From positions 62,001 through 126,000 of the forward strand of contig JAGAKE010000001.1 of NCBI GenBank assembly GCA_017625775.1: 64,000 nt of DNA, in the 5' to 3' direction. The notes beneath the pieces are model-generated. The model did no database searches. It was given only the letters and a program-made list of their open reading frames with translations, and was not told the origin of the DNA. This DNA is from Fibrobacteraceae bacterium (GTDB lineage: Bacteria > Fibrobacterota > Fibrobacteria > Fibrobacterales > Fibrobacteraceae). Of the stretch, positions 28,015 through 35,722 are shown one piece after another. Within the stretch, counting starts at the first letter, position 1. The number at the start of each line of letters is the position of its first letter. Made by a program: the position numbers and the translations under genes.

Positions 28015-28698
28015 TTGACTTTGATTTTTGACAAGTTTTTTTCAAAGAGCTTTGAAAGTTCTTTAAATTCGCAGATGCTGAACTATAATTTTAATTTCCC
28101 TGTTCAGCAGGTAAAAGAATATATTGTGGAGCTGATTTCTGCTCCTGTTAAGGATTATTTAATTTGTATTGAAAAATATTCAAAAGTATCTAGTTTGTCG
28201 TCAAGGGACATCTTTCAATTTAGCAATCTTGAGGATGCAACAAGAAATTTGTGTAAATTGGTAAAGCAGAAGGATGATCCTGGCTTAAAACATATTGCCG
28301 TTGGCAAGATTTTGTTGAATGACGGAAAAATACGCAATGATGGAGCCTACACAAAGTATGGGGAAAACCATGCGAAATTTGCTGAAGATTTAGGATTGAT
28401 GTATAGTTTGGAATCGGTGTTTTTTCTTTCTTGCTTGGGGCATGTTCTAGATGAACTTGAAGAAGATCTTTATAAAAAATTGCTGACGAGACTTGTTTTA
28501 CGTTTAAGGTTAGTGCAAAAATTGTATCTAGACTCATTGAAGGGAGTTGTGAATTTGAGGGATTGCTTGTCTGTTTTGTCGGAATCTACATTTATAAGAA
28601 GATCAAGTAATGTAAAAACGATTCTGAATTTTTTGATTAATTCGGAAGAATATGATTTTCGTGATTTTGTATGCAAAATTCAAGTAGAAAAAAAATAG
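28015..28698 (+). CDS. Unknown protein ending the radical SAM-ParB-SNF2 operon
   Basis: 227 residues that I do not recognise. Start TTG at 28015 comes directly after the preceding TAA. The sequence is helical. A winged-helix-like stretch at about 90-130 (LKHIAVGKILLNDG, then KYGENHAKFAEDLGL) resembles regions found in some restriction-associated proteins. A run of hydrophobic helices follows (SVFFLSCLGHVLDELEEDLYKKLLTRLVLRLRLV). There is no signal or membrane segment, so it is likely cytoplasmic. A terminator follows 29 bases after the stop, which closes the six-gene unit. It might be the regulatory or target-sensing subunit. Confidence 0.7.
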   Translation: MTLIFDKFFSKSFESSLNSQMLNYNFNFPVQQVKEYIVELISAPVKDYLICIEKYSKVSSLSSRDIFQFSNLEDATRNLCKLVKQKDDPGLKHIAVGKILLNDGKIRNDGAYTKYGENHAKFAEDLGLMYSLESVFFLSCLGHVLDELEEDLYKKLLTRLVLRLRLVQKLYLDSLKGVVNLRDCLSVLSESTFIRRSSNVKTILNFLINSEEYDFRDFVCKIQVEKK

Positions 28699-28726
28699 TT
28701 CTAAATTTGAGATAAATAACAAAAAA

Positions 28727-28761
28727 GATCCCGGATTCAATCCGAGGTCCTTAATTTTTTT
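28727..28761 (+). terminator. Terminator of the six-gene operon
   Basis: Stem GATCCCGGATT / AATCCGAGGTC (one mismatch and one wobble) around a single-base centre, then TTAATTTTTTT. It lies 29 bases after the stop at 28698. Confidence 0.7.
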
Positions 28762-28803
28762 AGATCCTTCGACTTCGTCCTTGCGGACTCCGCTCAGGAT
28801 GAC
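28762..28803. repeat. Dispersed intergenic repeat motif
   Basis: Read on the reverse strand this is GTCATCCTGAGCGGAG...GTCGAAGGATC, close to the GTCATCCTGAGCGAAGCGAAGGATC type of intergenic palindromic repeat I recall from many bacterial genomes. Its role is unknown. A related but different motif occurs near 2088-2117. Confidence 0.5.
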
Positions 28804-28881
28804 AATGTGTAGGTTTCGCGACTGTCGTTAGTAGGCGGCGTAGCCGCGATTATTACCTAACCATTAGCCACTAACCACTGT

Positions 28882-29106
28882 CTACTTCCTATAGCTCTCC
28901 ATCGCTTCCACATCCACGCTCTTCACGAAGTTGTAGTGCTTGGCGACTTCGGATTCGGCGAGGTTCAGGTACACCTTCATGCTCTTGTTGAACAGTTCCG
29001 GTGCCTTGGTGGCGTCGCGGTACAGGCGCTGACAAGCGTATTCGAGCCAAGCCTTCTCATTAGAGTTTGACTCGATAACGAGTATTCCTAGATTTTGTCC
29101 CACCAA
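28882..29106 (-). CDS. Short unknown ORF, possible gene remnant
   Basis: 74 codons. The segment AWLEYACQRLYRDATKAPELFNKSMKVYLNLAESEVAKHYNFVKS reads like a real soluble helical domain, but the first 18 codons overlap the previous gene and the only starts are TTG/GTG without a ribosome site. It may be the 3' end of a decayed gene. I do not recognise the family. Confidence 0.35.
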   Translation of the reverse strand: MVGQNLGILVIESNSNEKAWLEYACQRLYRDATKAPELFNKSMKVYLNLAESEVAKHYNFVKSVDVEAMESYRK

Positions 29107-29540
29107 TCACGACTGAAGTCATCACCGAGTTTTTCGGTTATCTGCTTTGCGCAGAAATTCCATAGTTCGGGTTCATCCTTTGCATTGAATTCATCTAGGT
29201 TGACGCCAGAAAGGAATTCAAGCATGTTGAAATTCTGGATTTCATCAGAATCAAGGCATTGAAGTGTCCGGTAGCTTATGATTTCCTTTAGTTCGCCTAG
29301 AAACTTCATCAAGCATTCTTTCTCGCCGTCGGGTAAATGACCTTCATCATCCAATTTCTGGGCTGTTTTCGATACGGAATGCAGTAACCTTCTGGCGATT
29401 CCCTTAATTTTGACGATTGAGTATATTCTGAATTGTGGACTTTCGGAAGAATCTAGGATCTTGTTGATTTCGTTTATCAAGGATCCAGAGATAATCCCAA
29501 CTTGCTGATAATCAAGATTGATGGTAAATGGAGATTCCAT
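29088..29540 (-). CDS. Unknown 150-residue cytoplasmic protein
   Basis: No family recognised. The protein is helical and acidic, without signal or membrane segments. Its ATG overlaps the stop of the zinc-ribbon gene upstream as TAATG, so it belongs to a small reverse-strand operon (29918 to about 28882). The N-terminus (PFTINLDYQQVGIISGSL) looks beta-rich and the rest forms helical repeats. Its place between a dead restriction locus and a novel operon suggests accessory DNA. Confidence 0.55.
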   Translation of the reverse strand: MESPFTINLDYQQVGIISGSLINEINKILDSSESPQFRIYSIVKIKGIARRLLHSVSKTAQKLDDEGHLPDGEKECLMKFLGELKEIISYRTLQCLDSDEIQNFNMLEFLSGVNLDEFNAKDEPELWNFCAKQITEKLGDDFSRDWWDKI

Positions 29541-29686
29541 TATTTACGGTTTTCCTTGTTTACTTCGAGTTGGCAATCTTTGCATATGCCATTATGGTAG
29601 TCTTTCTTAGTGCTATTGTGGTAGAATTCGCTATACGCTTTTTCTTGTCCACAGCGCGGACAAGTCTTCTTTAATTCGCTAGGCAT
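29540..29686 (-). CDS. Small zinc-ribbon protein
   Basis: 48 residues from MPSELKK (ATG at 29686, preceded by GAAAGGTAATCTA). Two CxxC pairs, CPRC and CKDC, 18 residues apart with EFYHNS and HNGIC between them, make a treble-clef/HNH-like zinc ribbon. A longer in-frame reading (to 29752) overlaps the upstream gene and is less likely. Small proteins of this type are common in phages and mobile elements. Function unknown. Confidence 0.6.
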   Translation of the reverse strand: MPSELKKTCPRCGQEKAYSEFYHNSTKKDYHNGICKDCQLEVNKENRK

Positions 29687-29690
29687 TAGA

Positions 29691-29918
29691 TTACCTTTCT
29701 TCGTTTGCTTTTCTTGTTTCGTAAATGTTCCTTGCGCGCTCTGCAGCATCAAGATACTTGTTTTCGGCGAAGCGCATTTTTTCCCGTCCTTGTTCGCTTA
29801 GCTTGCGACCATTGTACATTCCGCTTTGTGCAGCCCTATGCGCAGTACCTGCATTTCGCTCCATTTGTCTTGCGACTTCACCAACAAGACCTGTGAACAA
29901 GTCTCCTAAAATACCCAT
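29691..29918 (-). CDS. Small charged protein with glycine-rich N-terminal helix
   Basis: 75 residues: MGILGDLFTGLVGEVARQME, then a charged helical tail rich in Arg, Lys and Glu. The start is supported by GTGAGG upstream. The N-terminus could be a membrane-active amphipathic helix. It heads the small reverse-strand operon. No family recognised. Confidence 0.5.
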   Translation of the reverse strand: MGILGDLFTGLVGEVARQMERNAGTAHRAAQSGMYNGRKLSEQGREKMRFAENKYLDAAERARNIYETRKANEER

Positions 29919-30097
29919 AAAATAAACCTCACTTTATGAAGACGACTTCTTCATCTGTTCTAGCACTAAATGTAAACAAAAAAAAACAAAAGCAAGTAAA
30001 TTTTTTGAAACGCAAAAAAAAATGAGTATCTTCGTCGCTGTAGATAGCCTTGAGTATCACGCGCAGCTTTGTTATATGGAAGGGGGAAGTGTCCCGC

Positions 30098-30245
30098 ACC
30101 ACCTAAAGGTGGTCATGTACACTAAGGCCTAAAGGCCAAGTATCCAAAGGTCGCTCAAGCCCCGCCCCCGCCCTTATAATCGTTCCCTTCGGGAACACGG
30201 ACAAAACCCGACCCCGCCCTTAGTGTTATCCCCGACTTGGTCGGG
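30098..30245. repeat. Cluster of short stem-loops in a gene-free stretch
   Basis: Within the roughly 500 bases between 29918 and the Abi gene are four perfect hairpins in a row: ACCACC-TAAA-GGTGGT (30098-30113), AGGCC-TAAA-GGCCA near 30125, GTTCCC-TTC-GGGAAC (30181-30195) and CCCCGAC-TTG-GTCGGGG (about 30229-30245). CCGCCCTTA also occurs twice. The frames here are compositional artefacts. It could be a structured leader or repetitive debris. Confidence 0.45.
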
Positions 30246-30422
30246 GCTTCCGCTACACCTTCTAGCGGGGATTCAGATGCCGCACCTGCAAAACCATGTA
30301 AGGCGAGTGCCGCAGCCATGCTTGCATGGCTATGGCCGAGCCGCAGGGGTTTCTGTAACGCCCGGGCTCGATACAAACTGTCAGTTTTTACTCGAAATGA
30401 GGGCCGATTCTCATCTAAATGA

Positions 30423-31418
30423 ATGAAAGGGTGCGTGCTTTTCTCTGAAAAAGATTGTATATTTAGAGTAACAGGCCCCCCCGCACCTCTCATTGATGTG
30501 TCCCAGGGGGGACATTTTTTTTATGGAAGTAAAAAGGCGACAACTTATAGGGAACAAGTAGAAAAGATTGAACAACGCGGCTGTTGTATCGAAAATGTTG
30601 ACGATGCCATCCGCTGCCTTGAATCCATAAATTATTACAGGCTCTCCGCTTATTTCCTACCGTTTAGAAAGGCAGATGGGTCCTACAATGCTGGAACAAG
30701 CTTTTCAAGGATTGTACAGATATATGAGTTTGACCGCCTGTTGAGAAGGTCGCTCTTTTCGGCTCTTGAAGAAATAGAAATTTCTATGAGAGCGAGGCTT
30801 GCTTATTTCCATGTGCATAAGTACAGCCCCATTGGCTATTTGGATGCGTCGATTTATTCACAATCGCATAAGCATCAGAAATTTCTGGACATGTTCAATA
30901 GGGAAGTTGAGCATAGTTCAAATGTTCCTTTTGTGAAGCACCATCAAGACGGTTATAATGGAGTCTTCCCTATTTGGGTGGCTGTAGAATTGTTCTCATT
31001 TGGGATGTTGTCCTATTTTTATGCGGACCTTGTTCTTCCGGATCAAAAGCACTTTGCTAGCGAGTATTATAAGACCGTTCCGAAGAATCTGAAAAGCTGG
31101 CTAAGGTGCGCAACAGACTTGCGCAATATCTGTGCCCATTACGGGCGACTTTACTATAGAATTTTCTCTGCAATTCCTGCAAATATTGAGGAAGTTGAAA
31201 AAAAAGATGAACGCTCTCTTTGGGCGGCCTTCCTTGCTGTGCGAAATTTGTATCCGAATCCCCAAAAGTGGAACGAAGAATTTCTCCCGTCAATTAAGGC
31301 CTTGTGTGAAAAGTATTCGTCGGCCATTCAGTTGAAACATATCTCGTTCCCTGAAGATTGGGCGGCGAAGGCGAAATCCGCAAACGCATCATCGAGGCGG
31401 ACTTCGTCGAAGGCATAG
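30423..31418 (+). CDS. Abi_2/AbiD-F-like abortive infection protein with HEPN motif
   Basis: The Abi_2 family is recognisable: TTYREQVEKIEQRGC, AIRCLESINYYRLSAYFLPF, YEFDRLLRRSLFSALEEIEI, NGVFPIWVAVELFSFGMLSYFY. It has the HEPN-type RNxxxH motif LRNICAHYGRLY near residue 235, expected to form an RNase site. Such proteins stop phage by shutting down the infected cell. The family N-terminus corresponds to about residue 35, so the ATG at 30423 gives an atypical extension and GTG at 30498 is a likely real start. The C-terminus is odd too: after FPEDW (about 314) the last 18 codons run out of frame through a truncated hsdM. The gene therefore replaced the hsdM 5' part and gained a foreign tail. 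Confidence 0.85.
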   Translation: MKGCVLFSEKDCIFRVTGPPAPLIDVSQGGHFFYGSKKATTYREQVEKIEQRGCCIENVDDAIRCLESINYYRLSAYFLPFRKADGSYNAGTSFSRIVQIYEFDRLLRRSLFSALEEIEISMRARLAYFHVHKYSPIGYLDASIYSQSHKHQKFLDMFNREVEHSSNVPFVKHHQDGYNGVFPIWVAVELFSFGMLSYFYADLVLPDQKHFASEYYKTVPKNLKSWLRCATDLRNICAHYGRLYYRIFSAIPANIEEVEKKDERSLWAAFLAVRNLYPNPQKWNEEFLPSIKALCEKYSSAIQLKHISFPEDWAAKAKSANASSRRTSSKA

Positions 31419-31855
31419 TCGCCATGCCCACCCAGCTCTTCTACAGCGTCACCATCCCCGTCACGCTCTGGTTTATAAGCCGCGGCAAAAAGCAGAAAGG
31501 CAAGACGCTCTTCATTGACGCCCGCAACATGGGCCACATGGTGGACCGCAAGCACCGCGACCTCAGCGAGCAGGACATTGAACGCCTCGCGAGCACCTTC
31601 GAAAAATTCCAGAAAGGCAAGCTCCAGGACGAAAAAGGCTTCTGCGCCGTAGTCGAAACCGCAGACATCGCCAAGCAGGACTACATCCTCACTCCGGGCC
31701 GCTACGTCGGCATCGAAGACACCGTGCAAGACGACGAACCCTTCGAGCAGAAAATGACCCGCCTCACCGGCGAACTCTCCGAAATGTTCGCGAAAAGCCA
31801 CGACCTCGAAAAACAAATCAAGAAAAACCTAGAGGACCTCGAATTCAAGATGTAA
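31358..31855 (+). pseudogene. hsdM: Type I restriction methyltransferase HsdM, C-terminal remnant
   Basis: 165 codons matching only the end of HsdM: GGEGEIRKRIIEADFVEGIVAMP, QLFYSVTIPVTLWF, TLFIDARNMGHMVDRKHRDL, YILTPGRYVGIED. Intact HsdM is about 500 residues; the SAM-binding and catalytic NPPF region is gone. The remnant begins inside the end of the Abi gene in a different frame, which marks a recombination or deletion junction at about 31358. It is strikingly GC-rich (33 of 60 bases in the line starting 31561) against its neighbours. No start or ribosome site exists, so it is unlikely to be translated. Confidence 0.88.
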
Positions 31856-31892
31856 AATCCGCATTTTCGTGCTGATTTACACAAGTAAGAAC

Positions 31893-31921
31893 TTGCACTT
31901 TCGTGCATAATTATGTATATT
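31893..31921 (+). promoter_or_regulatory. Promoter with palindromic operator for DUF4143 ATPase gene
   Basis: TTGCAC (31893-31898) and TATATT (31916-31921) are spaced by 17 bases, an ideal sigma-70-type layout. The palindrome TGCAC-TTTC-GTGCA covers the -35. Related motifs GCATTTTCGTGC (31861) and TGCACTTTTGTG (31928) lie either side, suggesting repeated operator sites, perhaps for autoregulation. Confidence 0.68.
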
Positions 31922-31950
31922 AGTTTCTGCACTTTTGTGAAAGGCTGGCG

Positions 31951-33288
31951 ATGAAACGCAAAATAATTCAGAAATTCCTTGAATGGAAGAGAAAATCCGA
32001 CGGCAGGACAGCCCTGCTTGTTGATGGGGCTAGGCGCATAGGCAAAAGCTATGCCGTTGAGACTTTTGCCAGAACCAACTACAAAAGTTACCTATTGATT
32101 GATTTTTCGTACCCACGCCCGGGAACTCTGGAATGCTTTAAAGAAGACTGTTACGACCTGGACCTTTTTTTCGCGAAGTTATCTGCCATATACGGAGTGC
32201 AATTATTTCCCCGGAAAAGCGTCATCATCTTTGACGAGGTCCAGCTATTTCCATTTGCAAGGCAACTTATAAAACAATTGGTAAAGGACGGACGTTTCGA
32301 CTACATCGAAACAGGCTCTCTGATTTCGCTCCACAAAAATGTGAAGGATATTCTGATTCCCTCCGAAGAAGAACACCTGGAAATGTTTCCGATGGATTTT
32401 GAGGAATTTCTATGGGCGCTTGGAGACAACGCAACAGTTCCCTTTCTAAAAAACTGTTTTGAAAAAAGGATTCCGTTAGGGCAAGCCTTGCACCGGAAGA
32501 CACTGAACGAATTTCGCAAGTACATGCTTGTTGGCGGAATGCCGCAAGCGGTCGAAGCGTTCCGCAACTCCGGTGATTTTGCAAAAGCAGACACCATAAA
32601 AAAACAGATCCTCTCGCTTTACCTGGCCGATATAGGAAAGTACGCTGGGAAAGACGAATTAAAAGTTTATTCGCTTTTAGGAGATATTCCCGGTCAACTT
32701 TCTAAAAAAGAGAAGAAGTTCAAACTTGCCGACATTGACCAAAATGCACGAATGCGAACATACGAAGACGCCTTTGTTTGGTTAGACAAGTCCATGATGA
32801 TCAACCGCTGCGTAAACGCAACCGACCCAAACATCGGCCTTTCAATGAGCCGTGACAACACAACGCAAAAGTGCTACATGGGCGATACAGGATTATTGGT
32901 AACCCAGACCTTCCGCGATAACGAATATACAGACAACTTACTCTATAAATCTGTTTTATTGGATAAGTTAAACGTAAACGAAGGAATGTTAATGGAAAAC
33001 ATCGTGGCTCAAATGCTGCGGTGCAACGGACACCACCTGTTTTTCTATTCACGAATTGATTCGGCCAACCGTTCGAACAACATGGAAATTGATTTCCTGA
33101 TATCGGACAACAAGAAAATATCGCCCGTAGAAGTAAAGTCTTCTGCTTATAGAAAGCACTCTTCGTTAGACAAGTTTTACTCGCGGTTCAAGAACAAACT
33201 TGGAGAAAGATACGTGCTGTACCCCAAAGACGTCATGATAAAGGATGGAGTCATCCATTTACCCCTTTACATGGCGATGTTCTTGTGA
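31951..33288 (+). CDS. AAA-type ATPase with DUF4143 domain
   Basis: 445 residues. The N-terminal ATPase has the degenerate loop DGARRIGKSYAVE (Walker A, about residues 25-37) and Walker B VIIFDEVQLF, then the ETGSLIS and YMLVGGMPQAVEAF signatures of the family. The C-terminal DUF4143 domain ends in a PD-(D/E)XK-like motif NMEIDFLISDNKKISPVEVKS. Genomes of this lineage often carry many such genes. Proposed roles include toxin-antitoxin-like or mobile functions, but none is established. It lies between hsdM and hsdS as an insertion in the type I locus and has its own promoter. A homologue is at 47456. Confidence 0.9.
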   Translation: MKRKIIQKFLEWKRKSDGRTALLVDGARRIGKSYAVETFARTNYKSYLLIDFSYPRPGTLECFKEDCYDLDLFFAKLSAIYGVQLFPRKSVIIFDEVQLFPFARQLIKQLVKDGRFDYIETGSLISLHKNVKDILIPSEEEHLEMFPMDFEEFLWALGDNATVPFLKNCFEKRIPLGQALHRKTLNEFRKYMLVGGMPQAVEAFRNSGDFAKADTIKKQILSLYLADIGKYAGKDELKVYSLLGDIPGQLSKKEKKFKLADIDQNARMRTYEDAFVWLDKSMMINRCVNATDPNIGLSMSRDNTTQKCYMGDTGLLVTQTFRDNEYTDNLLYKSVLLDKLNVNEGMLMENIVAQMLRCNGHHLFFYSRIDSANRSNNMEIDFLISDNKKISPVEVKSSAYRKHSSLDKFYSRFKNKLGERYVLYPKDVMIKDGVIHLPLYMAMFL

Positions 33289-33353
33289 TAGATTGAAAAA
33301 CGGAGTAACACCTCGGGAATCTTAAACCTTAAAGGAATTGAAGAGAACAGAGA

Positions 33354-34541
33354 ATGAGCAAAACGGAATGGAAAGAATATAGGCTAGGTTAAATCTACGA
33401 AGTTCACAATGGTTTATCCAAAGGACGAGAATTCTTTGGATCTGGTTATCCATTCATTTCATTTTCTACAGTTTTTAACAAATGGTTTATTCCCGAAATA
33501 ATAACAGATTTCGCTCAAACAACAGAATCCGAGCAAGAAAGTTATTCCATTAAAGCTGGCGATATTCTTGTTACAAGAACTAGCGAAACTGCCGATGAAT
33601 TGGGGATGAGCTGTGTTGCCTTGAGAAATATTCCTAACGCAACTTATAATGGTTTCTGCAAAAGGATGCGTCAATATAATAAAGATGTTGATGTTGATTC
33701 CAAATATGTTGGTTACTATATGCGAAACCCTGAATTCAGAAAGAAATTTCAGGCTTTTGCAGGATCAATGAGTACACGGGCTAGTTTAACGAATGACGCA
33801 TTGCTTGGACTGATTATAAAATTACCCTCACTAGCAGAACAACAACGCATCGCCAAAATCCTATCATCCCTTGACGACAAAATCGAACTCAACAATGCGA
33901 TAAACAGGAATTTAGAGGAGCAAGCCCAATCAATCTTCAAAAGCTGGTTCATTGATTTCGAACCATTCGGCGGGAAAATGCCGGAAGATTGGAAATTGGG
34001 AACGGTTGCAGATATTACAGTATCGCATGATTCTAAAAGAATCCCTCTTTCCAGCATGCAACGCTATTCCATGAAAAAGATATATCCCTATTATGGTGCT
34101 ACATCATGCATGGATTATGTTGAAGATTATATTTTTGATGGAATTTATCTTTTGCTGGGGGAAGATGGAACCGTTGTTGATGAGGATGGTTTCCCAATTT
34201 TGCAGTACGTTGAAGGAAAATTTTGGGTAAATAACCACGCCCACGTTCTAACCGGAAAGAGTGGATACTCTGTAGAAATGCTTTATCTGTTCTTTTCAAT
34301 GACAAAAGTTCAAGAAATCGTTACAGGAGCTGTTCAGCCTAAGATAAGTCAAGGACGCTTAAATGGATTGACGGCAATCGTTCCTAATGAGAAGACATCA
34401 AAAGCTTTTGATGAAATTATTCAGCCGATGTTTCGTCAGATACGTCTTATTCGACAAGAAATCCAACACCTAACCGGTCTCCGTGACATCCTTCTTCCCA
34501 AACTCATGTCGGAAGCATTTTATAATAACTCAAAGAATTGA
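33354..34541 (+). pseudogene. hsdS: Type I restriction specificity subunit HsdS, nonsense-mutated
   Basis: From ATG at 33354 the frame reads MSKTEWKEYRLG, then TAA at 33390, then IYEVHNGLSKGREF and on without a break to 34541. So a single nonsense codon (probably from GAA or GAT) at codon 13 interrupts a full-length HsdS of about 395 codons. Both target-recognition domains and the central repeat (LPSLAEQQRIAKILSSLDDKIELNNAINRNLEEQAQSIFKSWF) and terminal repeat (IRQEIQHLTGLRDILLPKL) are otherwise present. HsdS directs HsdM and HsdR to a bipartite DNA target. Translation could restart at 33600, giving a protein lacking part of the first recognition domain. With hsdM and hsdR also broken it is non-functional. 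Confidence 0.88.
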
Positions 34542-34552
34542 TACAGGAGTAT

Positions 34553-35719
34553 ATGTCATTAAAAATTTTATTTCCCCCTTCTGGTGAAGGCGATTGCATC
34601 ATTGGAATTTATGTTGATGAGAATAACAATACGCATTCTTTGATGGTTGATTGTGGAGTTTACACCGATGAAATTCATCAGATTGTAAAAGACCGTTTAA
34701 ATAATAAGATTGATTGTCTTGTTGTTACACACATAGATATCGATCATATTAACGGCGTTGTTAAAATGCTTCGTAAAAATCCGGATTTAGATATAGGAAA
34801 AATCATATATAATGGTTCAACAAGGCTGTGCGAAGATGAACCTGAGAAAAAAAGATTGGAGAAAATAAAACAACGTTTAGTTGAGTTAGATCCAAATTTT
34901 ATTGAAGATGAGATTGCTGCAAAAAATGCTGCTTCTTTAACTTTTTTGATTGTTAATTCTGAAAAATGGCGGAATATTTGGATTGAAAATGTTACAACGG
35001 AACAACAAGAAATGAATCTTGGTGATTTGGGCAAACTGTATTTTTTATCTCCGACAAAAGAGTCGTTAGAAGCTCTTGAAGAAGATTATAAAAAAGAATA
35101 TGTTCGCTTATTTTATGAAATGGAAAATGGCTCAAGTGGTTCTTTGCGAGAACTCGTTTTGAGATATAGAGAGAAACGAGAAAAAGAAATAAATAGGGAA
35201 TGTAAAATTTCGGCTTCCATTGTAAACGAAGCAACATTAAAGAAATACGCATCAACAAACGATTCAATCGATGCTTCGATTTCAAATAATGCATCTCTAG
35301 CTTTTGTATGGGAAGTTGCAGGAAAAAAATGCTTGCTATTGGGGGATGCAAATCCAAGAATTGTTATAGAACAACTGGAAGAGTACAGAAAAAGTAGAAA
35401 TCATCAAGACAAATCGATTCTTTTTGATGTGGTTAAAATTTCTCATCATGGGAGTTCTCATAACACTACAGTGGAATTGATGTCTTTGATAGATAGTTGT
35501 AACTTTATAATCTGCGGCTATAATAGTGATGTTGCGCCATCACTGCAAACTATTGCAAAAATAATTATGAAGGAACCAAATCCTCACGTAAGTTTGCGTC
35601 ATGTATTTATGAACACTCACAAATACAAAAATAGTGAAATTGAATTTTTAAAAAAGAATCCAATAGAAGACATTCCAGAATATGAATTAAATGTTAAAAC
35701 GGAAATAGATTTAGGTTAG
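34553..35719 (+). CDS. Metallo-beta-lactamase-fold hydrolase, AVAST type I-like component
   Basis: 388 residues from ATG at 34553, chosen because AGGAG lies directly before it; the in-frame TTG at 34538 is less likely. The MBL zinc motif is VVTHIDIDHINGVV (HxDxDH), preceded by LKILFPPSGEGDCIIGIYVD and followed by CLLLGDANP and VVKISHHGSSHNT, as in ComEC-type MBL hydrolases. The next gene, four bases on, encodes a trypsin-like protease fused to a STAND NTPase. An MBL hydrolase next to a protease-STAND protein is the layout of AVAST (Avs) type I antiphage systems. I infer that assignment from gene order and domains only. Confidence 0.84.
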   Translation: MSLKILFPPSGEGDCIIGIYVDENNNTHSLMVDCGVYTDEIHQIVKDRLNNKIDCLVVTHIDIDHINGVVKMLRKNPDLDIGKIIYNGSTRLCEDEPEKKRLEKIKQRLVELDPNFIEDEIAAKNAASLTFLIVNSEKWRNIWIENVTTEQQEMNLGDLGKLYFLSPTKESLEALEEDYKKEYVRLFYEMENGSSGSLRELVLRYREKREKEINRECKISASIVNEATLKKYASTNDSIDASISNNASLAFVWEVAGKKCLLLGDANPRIVIEQLEEYRKSRNHQDKSILFDVVKISHHGSSHNTTVELMSLIDSCNFIICGYNSDVAPSLQTIAKIIMKEPNPHVSLRHVFMNTHKYKNSEIEFLKKNPIEDIPEYELNVKTEIDLG

Positions 35720-35722
35720 GAT

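Noticed and set aside
28700-30420. CRISPR array in the repeat-rich stretches
   Set aside because: The hairpins differ from one another and are not spaced by unique sequences of constant length; no cas genes lie in the window.
30155-30493. Reverse-strand 112-codon ORF in the hairpin stretch
   Set aside because: GC-rich stem-loops give an open frame by composition; low-complexity protein with no family and no ribosome site.
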